Below are positions 54,451 to 62,686 of a stretch of 64,000 nt of DNA, piece by piece. This DNA comes from CALMEC01 sp963706315 (GTDB lineage: Bacteria > Actinomycetota > Thermoleophilia > Miltoncostaeales > Miltoncostaeaceae). The DNA lies in the NCBI GenBank assembly GCA_963706315.1, contig CAVPMA010000019.1, positions 248,001-312,000 of the forward strand, written 5' to 3'. Numbering within the stretch: the first letter of the stretch is position 1; the number at the start of each line of letters is the position of its first letter. The notes beneath the pieces were generated by a model that ran no database searches, had not been told where the DNA came from, and saw nothing but the letters and a program-made list of their open reading frames with translations. Made by a program: the position numbers and the translations under genes.

Positions 54451-54511
54451 GACGTTGACCGCGCGGGCGATCACCAGGCCGACGACGGCGAAGGAGATCA
54501 GTCATTCCCGG

Positions 54512-55843
54512 TCAACCCTCGACGCGGTAGATCCGTACCGGGTCGGGGACGCCCTTGAGCAGGTGATCGCCGCGGTCGCTGAATCGGAGATCTGAGCCGA
54601 TCGTGAGATCCTTGACGGTGCGTGTCGCCAAGACCTCGCTGGCAGCCGCGAGCGAACACACACGCGCGCCGATGTGCACGGCGATGCCTCCGATGTCTCC
54701 GCCGCGCACCTCGACCTCGCCGGTGTGGACGCCGGCGCGAACCTCGATGCCGAGGGGCCGCAGCGCGGCCGCGATCGCGATCGCGCAGCGGGCAGCACGC
54801 GCCGGTCCGTCGAACGTGGCGAGGAAGTCGTCGCCGCGGCGGTTGATCTCCCGACCTTGAAAGCGGCCGACCTCTCGCCTCGTGAGCTCGTCGAAGCGAT
54901 CCAGGAGCTGCTTCCAGTCGGAATCGCCCAGATCCACGGCGCGCTCCGTCGAGGCGACGATGTCGGCGAACAGGACGGTCGCTAGGACTCGCTCCGCCGC
55001 GCGCTGGTGCCGCGCGCCGGTCAGGAACTCCTCGATCTCGCCGAGAATCGCCTCACTGTCGCCAAACCAGGGAATGTGATCGATGCCCGCCACCTCGACG
55101 TACCGCGCGCCGGGAATCCCGTCGGCCAACACCCGCGAGCCCTCGACGCGAAGGTTCGGGTCATCGGTCCGATGCAGCACGAGGGTCGGCACCGAGATGG
55201 CACCCAAGATGGACGACACGTCGATGGCCACCGCCATCCGGATCAACGCAGTGGCGGCGCCCGGCGTCGCGCACTGCCGCTCAGTCCGCGCCAGCACCGT
55301 ACGAAGCTCTGGATCCGGGACGACGCCGGCGCTGCGTCCGGCGAGCACCCTGCCGGTGCCCCACTCCGACTCGATAAGACGGACGAGCGCCGCGCCGTTG
55401 TCGGGCTCGGCGTCGCTGCGGCGAGCGTAGGATCCGTAGAGGACAAGGCTGTCTACCCGCTGCGGATAGGTCGCCGCGAACAGGACGCTCATGGGGCCGC
55501 CCTCGGACATGCCGAAGAGACTCGCCCGCTCCGAGCCAACGGCGTCCAGAACTGCTCGGACGTCGTCCATGCGCGCTTCGAGACCCGGCAGCTCATTGAC
55601 AGGCACCCGATCAGACAGCCCCGTGCCGCGCTTGTCGAACAGGATGAGTCGTGAGAACGACGCAAGCCGTGTCAAGAAATCGGCCGCTGCCGGCACCTCC
55701 CACGTCGTCTCCACATTCGAGACGAAGCCTGGAACCATGACGAGATCCCGCGGACCATCGCCGATCACCTGATACGCGATGTGAAGTTCACCGCTCCGCG
55801 CGTAACGCGTCTCTGGCACCGGAAGTGTCTCCCCGTCCGCCAC
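54512..55843 (-). CDS. Alpha/beta hydrolase fused to a class III adenylate/guanylate cyclase domain
   Basis: 443 residues from ATG 55843. Residues ~1-275 form an alpha/beta hydrolase: nucleophile elbow FGMSEGGPMS, Asp and His in LVLHRTDD and VAGIDHIPWFGD. Residues ~285-440 are a class III cyclase domain: ATVLFADIVASTERAVDLGD (metal Asp), FDGPARAARCAIAIAAALRP, GVHTGEVEVRGGDIGGIAVH. It would make cAMP or cGMP in the cytoplasm in response to a molecule bound or cut by the hydrolase. Known as a recurrent actinobacterial fusion. Confidence 0.92.
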   Translation of the reverse strand: MADGETLPVPETRYARSGELHIAYQVIGDGPRDLVMVPGFVSNVETTWEVPAAADFLTRLASFSRLILFDKRGTGLSDRVPVNELPGLEARMDDVRAVLDAVGSERASLFGMSEGGPMSVLFAATYPQRVDSLVLYGSYARRSDAEPDNGAALVRLIESEWGTGRVLAGRSAGVVPDPELRTVLARTERQCATPGAATALIRMAVAIDVSSILGAISVPTLVLHRTDDPNLRVEGSRVLADGIPGARYVEVAGIDHIPWFGDSEAILGEIEEFLTGARHQRAAERVLATVLFADIVASTERAVDLGDSDWKQLLDRFDELTRREVGRFQGREINRRGDDFLATFDGPARAARCAIAIAAALRPLGIEVRAGVHTGEVEVRGGDIGGIAVHIGARVCSLAAASEVLATRTVKDLTIGSDLRFSDRGDHLLKGVPDPVRIYRVEG

Positions 55844-55979
55844 ACCAGCAGTCCGAGCCTAGTGCTCCAGCCCGGACTTGTCTTGCCTTCAGACGACCTT
55901 GGTTACCGGACTTACGCGACCCGGTGCGAGACCCGCTGTCCTCACGAGCCCCGCGCACTGCTAGCCCCAGGACGAGTCA

Positions 55980-56204
55980 GACGAATGCCGGCGTGCTTTC
56001 GCCGTCAGCAGATGGTTCGGCCGGAGCGCGAGGTCGAGAGACTCTTTCCACCCCGCCTGTGCGGCGAACCCACCCGAAGTGGGCAACAAACTGGGCAACA
56101 CACACGGCCGAAAACCACACCAACCACCGTGCATGCGATGACAGATGCGATCCCGGTCACCAAGCCGGAAATCACGGGACCGGGCGAAAGGGAGAGAAGC
56201 CCCC
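55980..56204 (+). other. Stretch with integrase-tail-like frame (GQQTGQH)
   Basis: A plus-strand frame near 56080-56110 reads SGQQTGQHTRPKTT before the tRNA-Lys-like scar, resembling the hydrophilic ends of actinobacterial integrases. Too short and degraded to call a gene. Confidence 0.35.
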
Positions 56205-56252
56205 GGAGGGAACTCTTAATCCCAAGGTCGAAGGTCCGATCCCTTCACGGCC
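56205..56252 (+). pseudogene. tRNA-Lys(CUU) 3'-half remnant (attachment-site scar)
   Basis: CTCTTAAT (anticodon CTT in its loop) followed by AAGGTCCGATCCCTTCACGG is the anticodon loop, T-arm and acceptor end of tRNA-Lys; the D-arm and 5' acceptor are absent and the anticodon stem has mismatches. Such 45-50 bp 3' halves are duplicated when elements integrate into tRNA genes. Confidence 0.65.
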
Positions 56253-56261
56253 TATCGGCTT

Positions 56262-56285
56262 GTGCCCTGCAAACAGGCACTTTTT
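56262..56285 (+). terminator. Terminator following the tRNA-Lys remnant
   Basis: GTGCCCTG CAAA CAGGCAC forms a hairpin with one bulge, followed by TTTTT (56281-56285), as behind tRNA genes. Confidence 0.6.
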
Positions 56286-56317
56286 GCTTCGTGCCTTTTT
56301 GTCACATAGATCCCTTT

Positions 56318-56465
56318 GGGCAACAAGGTGGGCAACACTCCCACCAGTTCCACTTCGGGGTGCCCGACTTCGGACACCCCCGTCCATGCTCCCGGCTCGG
56401 GGGAGGAGACGGTGCGGGAGGGGGACCAATTCCTCCTTGGCGGCTATCGTCGTGGAGGGTCGCGT
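56318..56465 (+). repeat. Dispersed intergenic repeat R, copy 7
   Basis: GGGCAACAAGGTGGGCAACA, CCATGCTCCCGGCTCGGGGG and GGTGCGGGAGGGGGACCAAT, same block order as copy 5, directly downstream of the tRNA-Lys scar. Confidence 0.75.
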
Positions 56466-56558
56466 CCTTGTTCCCCGGTCTGACCGACCAAAAAGCCGCG
56501 CCGATGTCTCCCAGCCTGCTCACGATGTAACAAGCGGGGACGACCTCGGCGAAGCGAC

Positions 56559-56996
56559 TCAGTCTTCCAGCCGAGTTCCTTCCGCGAAGCGACGTACGGC
56601 TTCGTCGATGTCCCCACCGGCCTCTTCGACTTCCTCCATGTAGAGCCGTCCTGAGACGATCAAACCGGCCTCGATCCCGAAGAGCGTGACTCCACGGATG
56701 TCAAGCGGTGCTTCACTAGCTCGGGTGCCGGTCCAGTGCCATTCCGACCACACCGCCTCACCCTCGATGGCCGTGGCGAGTAGCTCGGCGTGAAAGTCGG
56801 GCACGCCCTCGAAGAGTGCCTTCCAGTTCGTCCGGACCTGTTCTCGACCGCCGAAGCCTCGATTTGGATGAACGGGCTGCTCACTCCGGTAGTCCGGATG
56901 GAAGCAGGCGACAAACTCCTCCACGTCATGCTGGTTCACCGCGCGATGTAGACGCTCGAGGACGTCCTTCGGGTTCACTTCCTCTTGTGCGCCCAT
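56559..56996 (-). CDS. SnoaL-like (NTF2-fold) protein
   Basis: 145 residues from ATG 56996. LERLHRAVNQHDVEEFVACF, then GREQVRTNWKALFEGVPDFH, VWSEWHWTGTR and GRLYMEEVEE follow the family order. Putative polyketide-cyclase-like enzyme or binding protein; substrate unknown. Confidence 0.85.
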   Translation of the reverse strand: MGAQEEVNPKDVLERLHRAVNQHDVEEFVACFHPDYRSEQPVHPNRGFGGREQVRTNWKALFEGVPDFHAELLATAIEGEAVWSEWHWTGTRASEAPLDIRGVTLFGIEAGLIVSGRLYMEEVEEAGGDIDEAVRRFAEGTRLED

Positions 56997-57242
56997 GGCC
57001 TCATCCGCTCCCTCCCTTGGCGGCTGTCGAACCCCGCTCGTCAGCCTTCGGATCCTCACGTGCTTATGAAGCGGTCGAGGAAGGATGGCAGGACTTCAGC
57101 GATGGTGCACGAGGCTCGCCTCAAGCGACGCTGAGCGTCGGCGCGGCGAGGAAGACCTGGTTTGCGCAACGTTCGGTTCTGCCCCATGCCCGAGAACCGT
57201 CCTCGTTGAGGCGCTCACGATGCCGCGACCCGACCGGCCTCG

Positions 57243-58676
57243 TCAGTCGAGGCGCTGGAAGAGCTCCCCGTATTGCTCGAGGTGGCGGTCTCCGAGGAGA
57301 TCCCGGACGGCGCGATCGCGCGCGTTGCGCCCCAGGTGCTCGGCCTCGGCGCGGTTGCGCAGCAGCCGCTCGACCGCTCCGCCGAATGCAGAGAGGTCGG
57401 ACGGGTCGTCGATCAGGATGCCGTGCTCGCCGCTGACGATCTGGTCCGTGATGCCGCCGACCGCGCTCGCCACGATCGGCCGGCCCTTCCACATCGCCTC
57501 CGCGACTGTCAGCCCGAATCCCTCCGCGAGGCTCTTTTGGACGACGACGGAGGCGTGGCGCTGGAGGGCGTTCACGATCGCCGCGGCCTCGTCGGGGTCG
57601 GCCATCGGCACCGAGGCCATGTGCACGCGCCCGCGGAGGGCGTGCGGCAGATCGCGCCAGAGAGCGACGCAGCGCTGAAGCACCTCGGCCGCCTCCGGAT
57701 CGTCGGCGACACCTGTGACCGCGGGACCTGCGAGCACGAGGTGGGCGCCGAGGGCGTGGTCTACGTGATGGGCGAACCCGAGCATCACGCCCGCCATGTC
57801 CTTCATGGCGTCCCAGCGCGAGACCTGCACCACCAGCGGAGCATCCAGGGGCGGCGGCGGGCCGCTCTGGATCACGTCGACGTGGCGGTTGATACGCCCG
57901 GGTGAGCCGTCGCGCCTGGCGAACGGCACGACCGGCGGAGCGCCGTCGCCCATGAGCAGGCCGACGTAGCCGAGGGCGAGGCGTACGTTGCGCTGCGACA
58001 TCGGTTCGTTCTTCGCGGCGAAGGGGTCGATCGAGGGCGGGATAACGTGGGTCTCGCCGGGCACGGCCCAGGGCGGAGCGAAGGCGGCGCGCGAAACCAC
58101 GTACGCCTCGACCTCCGACAGGTAGGGCCGCAGGAACTCCCACGCCCGCTCCGTCCACTCGTTCGGCTGATCGCGACCGACGTGGCAGCGCCAGATGACG
58201 CGTGCGCCCGCGCCGCGGACCGCGGCGGCTAGACCCGCGGGCTGCGGGTCGTGGAGGAGGACGACGTCGCCGGGCCGTACCAGGGCGAGCAGCTCATCGG
58301 CGTTTCGTTGCAGCACGTCCTCGTAGTGGCGCCGCTCCCCCTCGCCTAGCGGGCCGCCATCACCGGCCGCACCGTAGAGGCCGTTGTGGATCCGCTTCGT
58401 GATCGCGAAGAACGCCGGATCGCCCTTGATGACGAGCCAGCGCGCGTCGACCCCCGCGCCGCGGACGTAGGCCAGCAGCGTCTGGAGCATCTCGGCGACG
58501 CCGCCGCCGACCGCGGTCGAGTTGACGTTCAACACCGCCCGCCCCGCGAGCGCCGCCCGGGTCGTCTCCGCAATCACCTCGAACCGCCGCATCCGATCCG
58601 GCCCGATCAGGGGCTCGAGCCGTGCCGCATCGAGCGCCTGAACCTCGACCTCGCGAAGCCGCCGCCGAGCAGTCAT
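57243..58676 (-). CDS. Trehalose synthase (TreT)-like GT4 glycosyltransferase, copy 1
   Basis: 477 residues from ATG 58676, overlapping the galT stop (ATGA). Motifs: LNVNSTAVGGGVAEMLQTLL, WLVIKGDPAFFAITKRIHNG, HDPQPAGLAAAV, WRCHVGRDQPNEWTERAWEF and the GT4 C-terminal EGFGLTVAEAMWKGRPIVAS. The TreT family joins NDP-glucose and glucose to trehalose; other relatives make kanosamine- or glycerate-linked sugars. Coupling to a GalT-like enzyme suggests local supply of the nucleotide sugar. This copy is intact. Confidence 0.88.
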   Translation of the reverse strand: MTARRRLREVEVQALDAARLEPLIGPDRMRRFEVIAETTRAALAGRAVLNVNSTAVGGGVAEMLQTLLAYVRGAGVDARWLVIKGDPAFFAITKRIHNGLYGAAGDGGPLGEGERRHYEDVLQRNADELLALVRPGDVVLLHDPQPAGLAAAVRGAGARVIWRCHVGRDQPNEWTERAWEFLRPYLSEVEAYVVSRAAFAPPWAVPGETHVIPPSIDPFAAKNEPMSQRNVRLALGYVGLLMGDGAPPVVPFARRDGSPGRINRHVDVIQSGPPPPLDAPLVVQVSRWDAMKDMAGVMLGFAHHVDHALGAHLVLAGPAVTGVADDPEAAEVLQRCVALWRDLPHALRGRVHMASVPMADPDEAAAIVNALQRHASVVVQKSLAEGFGLTVAEAMWKGRPIVASAVGGITDQIVSGEHGILIDDPSDLSAFGGAVERLLRNRAEAEHLGRNARDRAVRDLLGDRHLEQYGELFQRLD

Positions 58677-59644
58677 TGCCCGGCCCGCGCCTCGATGTCG
58701 AGCGACCCCCGATCGGCGACCCGTCCCGCGAGCCGGACCGCGTCTCGGAACGCATCCCGGAGCCGGGGCGTCTCGGATTCCGGCGTCTCCTGCACCGCGA
58801 TGACGCCCGCGCCGAGCTCCAGCCCGGCGAGGGACTCCAAGCGGGGAGCCACGTCCAGATGCCAATGAACGGCGGCGTGCGCGGCAGGGCGCCGCGCCGT
58901 GAGCCAGATGTTGACGTCTCGCGTGCCGAGGCCCCCCTCGATACATCCGACCACGAGCCGCAGGACGTCGCCGATGACCTCCGGGTCAATCGATCCATCC
59001 CACCCGGGCAGATGGGCCACGGGGGCCATGCGGACGAGGCGCGGGATGGGTGGAGCGTCGGGGCACCAGACGACGAGGCCGTGGACATCTGCGATCAGGC
59101 GTTCTCCCGCCGAGCCGATCTGCTCGCAGATCGGGCAGGCGGCGGCGAAGGCGGCCTCGCGTCGCGCGAGTGCCGGCGGGACGAACGGCAGGCCGATCAG
59201 CTGGGCGTGGCTATGCGACAGGCTCGCGCCCGCGGCTGCGCCCTGGTTCAGGAACCAGAACGGCCAATGCGTCCGCGGGTCCCGTCCGATCGCCTCCAGC
59301 CGGCTCATCCACGCCGCCGCGGCGCGTCCCGCCTGCTCCCGGGTGAGCTCCGCGAGGCTTCCGAGATGCGACGGGCTGTTCACGACGACCTCGTGTCGGC
59401 CGATCTCGGCGGGCAGGCTCGGGTAGAGGTTCGGGAAGGCCCTCACCAGCCAGCCCGGGCCATCCGGCTCGCCACCGCCCGGACGGTCGGCGTGGACCTC
59501 CGCGGGGGTCAACGTCTCCGAACCCTCGCAGAACGGGCAGGTCTCCGACGGCAGGGGTTCGGCAACGTCATGCGGACGCATCGAACGAGCGGGGGCGATG
59601 AGCACCGGGGTCCCCGACACCGAATCCCACCGGATGTGTCGCAT
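58673..59644 (-). CDS. Galactose-1-phosphate uridylyltransferase-like protein, copy 1
   Basis: 323 residues from ATG 59644 (MRHIRWDSVSGTPVLIAPAR). HIT-superfamily GalT pattern: zinc-site Cys pairs CPFCEG and CPICEQ, active-site SHSHAQLIGLPFVP (HxHxQ), then PRLVRMAPVAHLPGW and VHWHLDVAPRLE. It moves UMP or AMP between sugar phosphates. Followed with 4-bp overlap by the TreT-like gene. Confidence 0.88.
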   Translation of the reverse strand: MRHIRWDSVSGTPVLIAPARSMRPHDVAEPLPSETCPFCEGSETLTPAEVHADRPGGGEPDGPGWLVRAFPNLYPSLPAEIGRHEVVVNSPSHLGSLAELTREQAGRAAAAWMSRLEAIGRDPRTHWPFWFLNQGAAAGASLSHSHAQLIGLPFVPPALARREAAFAAACPICEQIGSAGERLIADVHGLVVWCPDAPPIPRLVRMAPVAHLPGWDGSIDPEVIGDVLRLVVGCIEGGLGTRDVNIWLTARRPAAHAAVHWHLDVAPRLESLAGLELGAGVIAVQETPESETPRLRDAFRDAVRLAGRVADRGSLDIEARAGQ

Positions 59645-59799
59645 GTCGTCCCTCGCTCGGTTGCGCGATCCGCGGCAGAGCATGTCAGAGGCCCCGACCC
59701 CTTTACGGTCCGGCCGGCCCCTTCTCCCCCAAGGAGCTTCGGACGTGTAGACGGACGCCCCGGGGACGAGATCTTTCCCGGATCCCGCGACCTGGCCCA

Positions 59800-59889
59800 G
59801 AGCGGGTTCGGATCACGCTCAGGACGTACAGCCACGCGATCCCCGCGCTCGACGAGTCCGCGGCTGAACGCGTTGCCGACGCCATTTTC
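59800..59889 (+). pseudogene. Integrase C-terminal tail inside copy 1
   Basis: ITLRTYSHAIPALDESAAER then VADAIF, read on the plus strand with the nucleophilic Tyr, cut at the duplication junction (59889/59890). Confidence 0.8.
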
Positions 59890-59943
59890 GCCCGAGAACC
59901 GTCCTCGTTGAGGCGCTCACGATGCCGCGACCCGACCGCCTCG

Positions 59944-61376
59944 TCAGTCGAGGCGCTGGAAGAGCTGCCCGTATTGCGCGAGGTGGCGGTCTCCGAGGAG
60001 ATCCCGGACCGCGCGATCGCGCGCGTTGCGCCCCAGGTGCTCGGCCTCGGCGCGGTTGCGCAGCAGCCGCTCGACCGCTCCGCCGAATGCAGCGAGGTCG
60101 GACGGGTCGTCGATCAGGATGCCGTGCTCGCCGCTGACGATCTGGTCCATGATGCCGCCGACCGCGCTCGCCACGATCGGCCGGCCCTTCCACATCGCCT
60201 CCGCGACTGTCAGCCCGAATCCCTCCGCGAGGCTCTTCTGGACGACGACGGAGGCGTGGCGCTGGAGGGCGTTCACGATCGCCGCGGCCTCGTCGGGCTC
60301 GGCCATCGGCACCGAGGCCATGTGCACGCGCCCGCGGAGGGCGTGCGGCAGATCGCGCCAGAGAGCGACGCAGCGCTGAAGCACCTCGGCCGCCTCCGGA
60401 TCGTCGGCGACACTGTGACCGCAGGACCTGCGAGCACGAGGTGGGCGCCGAGGGCGTGGTACACGTGATGGGCGAACCCGAGCATCACGCCCGCCATGTC
60501 CTTCACGGCGTCCCAGCGCGAGACCTGCACCACCAGCGGAGCATCCAGGGGCGGCGGCGGGCCGCTCTGGATCACGTCGACGTGGCGGTTGATACGCCCG
60601 GGCGAGCCGTCACGTCTCGCGAACGGCACGACCGGCGGAGCGCCGTCGCCCATGAGCAGGCCGACGTAGCCGAGGGCGAGGCGTACGTTGCGCTGCGACA
60701 TCGGTTCGTTCTTTGCGGCGAAGGGGTCGATCGAGGGCGGGATAACGTGGGTCTCGCCGGGCACGGCCCAGAGCGGAGCGAAGGCGGCGCGCGAAACCAC
60801 GTACGCCTCGACCTCCGACAGGTAGGGCCGCAGGAACTCCCACGCCCGCTCCGTCCACTCGTTCGGCTGATCGCGACCGACGTGGCAGCGCCAGATGACG
60901 CGTGCGCCCGCGCCGCGGGCTGCGGCGGCTAGACCCGCGGGCTGCGGGTCGTGGAGGAGGACGACGTCGCCGGGCCGTACCAGGGCGAGCAGCTCATCGG
61001 CGTTTCGTTGCAGCACGTCCTCGTAGTGGCGCCGCTCCCCCTCGCCCAGCGGGCCGCCATCACCGGCCGCACCGTAGAGGCCGTTGTGGATCCGCTTCGT
61101 GATCGCGAAGAACGCCGGATCGCCCTGGATGACAAGCCAGCGCGCGTCGACCCCCGCGCCGCGGACGTAGGCCAGCAGCGTCTGGAGCATCTCGGCGACG
61201 CCGCCGCCGACCGCGGTCGAGTTGACGTTCAACACCGCCCGCCCCGCGAGCGCCGCCCGGGTCGTCTCCGCAATCACCTCGAACCGCCGCATCCGATCCG
61301 GCCCGATCAGGGGCTCGAGCCGTGCCGCATCGAGCGCCTGAACCTCGACCTCGCAAAGCCGCCGCCGACCGGTCAT
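59944..61376 (-). pseudogene. TreT-like glycosyltransferase, copy 2, frameshifted
   Basis: Same start (ATG 61376) and end (59944) as copy 1, but one C is missing in CACCTGTGACC (copy 2 CACTGTGACC, about 60411), putting the last ~155 residues, including the GT4 EGFGLTVAEAMW motif, out of frame. The truncated product would lack the sugar-nucleotide domain end. Confidence 0.88.
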
Positions 61377-62347
61377 TGCCCGGCCCGCGCCTCGATGTCG
61401 AGCGACCCCCGATCGGCGACCCGTCCCGCGAGCCTGACCGCGTCTCGGAACGCATCCCGGAGCCGGGGAGTTTCGGATTCCGGCGTCTCCTGCACCGCGA
61501 TGACGCCCGCGCCGAGCTCCAGCCCGGCGAGGGACTCCACGCGGGGAGCCACGTCCAGATGCCAGTGAACGGCGGCGTGCGCTGCAGGGCGCCGCGCCGT
61601 GAGCCAGATGTTGACGTCTCGCGTGCCGAGGCCCCCCTCGATACACCCGACCACGAGCCGCAGGACGTCGCCGATGACCTCCGGGTCGACCGATCCATCC
61701 CACCCGGGCAGATGGGCCACGGGGGCCATGCGGACGAGGCGCGGGATGGGTGGAGCGTCGGGGCACCAGACGACGAGGCCGTGGACATCTGCGATCAGGC
61801 GCTCTCCCGCCGCGCCGATCTGCTCGCAGATCGGGCAGGCTGAGGCGGCGAAGGCGGCCTCGCGTCGCGCGAGTGCCGGCGGGACGAACGGCAGGCCGAT
61901 CAGCTGGGCGTGGCTATGTGACAGGCTCGCACCTGCGGCTGCGCCCTGGTTCAGAAACCAGAACGGCCAATGCGTCCGCGGGTCCCGTCCGATCGCGTCC
62001 AGCCGGCTCATCCACACCGCCGCGGCGCGTCCCGCCTGCTCCCGGGTGAGCTCCGCGAGGCTTCCGAGGTGCGATGGGCTGTTCACGACGACCTCGTGTC
62101 GGCCGATGTCGGCGGGCAGACTCGGGTAGAGGTTTGGGAAGGCCCTCACCAGCCAGCCCGGGCTGTCCGGCTCGCCACCGCCCGGACGGTCGGCGTGGAC
62201 CTCCGCGGGGGTCAACGTCTCCGAACCCTCGCAGAACGGGCAGGTCTGCGACGGCAGGGGTTCGGCAACGTCATGCGGACGCATCGAACGAGCGGGGGCG
62301 ATGAGCACCGGGGTCCCCGACACCGAATCCCACCGGATGTGTCGCAT
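61373..62347 (-). CDS. Galactose-1-phosphate uridylyltransferase-like protein, copy 2
   Basis: 324 residues from ATG 62347; differs from copy 1 by a few substitutions and one extra residue (AAFAASACPICEQ). All active-site and zinc motifs are kept, so it should still be functional while its partner gene is broken. Confidence 0.88.
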   Translation of the reverse strand: MRHIRWDSVSGTPVLIAPARSMRPHDVAEPLPSQTCPFCEGSETLTPAEVHADRPGGGEPDSPGWLVRAFPNLYPSLPADIGRHEVVVNSPSHLGSLAELTREQAGRAAAVWMSRLDAIGRDPRTHWPFWFLNQGAAAGASLSHSHAQLIGLPFVPPALARREAAFAASACPICEQIGAAGERLIADVHGLVVWCPDAPPIPRLVRMAPVAHLPGWDGSVDPEVIGDVLRLVVGCIEGGLGTRDVNIWLTARRPAAHAAVHWHLDVAPRVESLAGLELGAGVIAVQETPESETPRLRDAFRDAVRLAGRVADRGSLDIEARAGQ

Positions 62348-62502
62348 GTCGTCCCTCGCTCGGTTGCGCGATCCGCGGCAGAGCATGTCAGAGGCCCCGA
62401 CCCCTTTACGGCCCGGCCGGCCCCTTCTCCCCCAAGGAGCTTCGGACGGGTGGACGGACGCCCCGGGGACGAGATCTTTCCCGGATCCCGCGACCTGGCC
62501 CA

Positions 62503-62604
62503 GAGCGGGTTCGGATCACGCTCAGGACGTACAGCCACGCGATCCCCGCGCTCGACGAGTCCGCGGCTGAACGCGTTGCCGACGCCATTTTCAACGTCGC
62601 CTAG
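62503..62604 (+). pseudogene. Integrase C-terminal tail beyond copy 2
   Basis: ERVRITLRTYSHAIPALDES, AAERVADAIFNVA and stop TAG 62602-62604. This is the uncut end of the same tail as at 59800-59889; the rest of the integrase is absent. Confidence 0.8.
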
Positions 62605-62686
62605 GTTTGCACGGCACCTCTCGACGTGTGGTGGCGCCCATCCGCGACTACAGAAGCCCTTTGCTGAAAAGGGGTTCTTCGTGGGT

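Larger units (their letters stand above)
57188..59889. repeat. Tandem duplication, copy 1 (2702 bp)
   Basis: Begins GCCCGAGAACCGTCCTCGTT and ends in the integrase tail at ...GACGCCATTTTC. The same sequence restarts at 59890 and runs for 2703 bp. Differences are scattered substitutions plus a few 1- to 3-base indels. Confidence 0.95.
59890..62592. repeat. Tandem duplication, copy 2 (2703 bp)
   Basis: Direct repeat of 57188-59889. The junction ATTTTC|GCCCGAG joins the cut integrase tail of copy 1 to the left end of the unit. Confidence 0.95.

Noticed and set aside
56172..56429. Minus-strand frame containing GPSTLGLRV-like text
   Set aside because: That peptide is the translation of a tRNA-Lys remnant and terminator, a well-known false protein.
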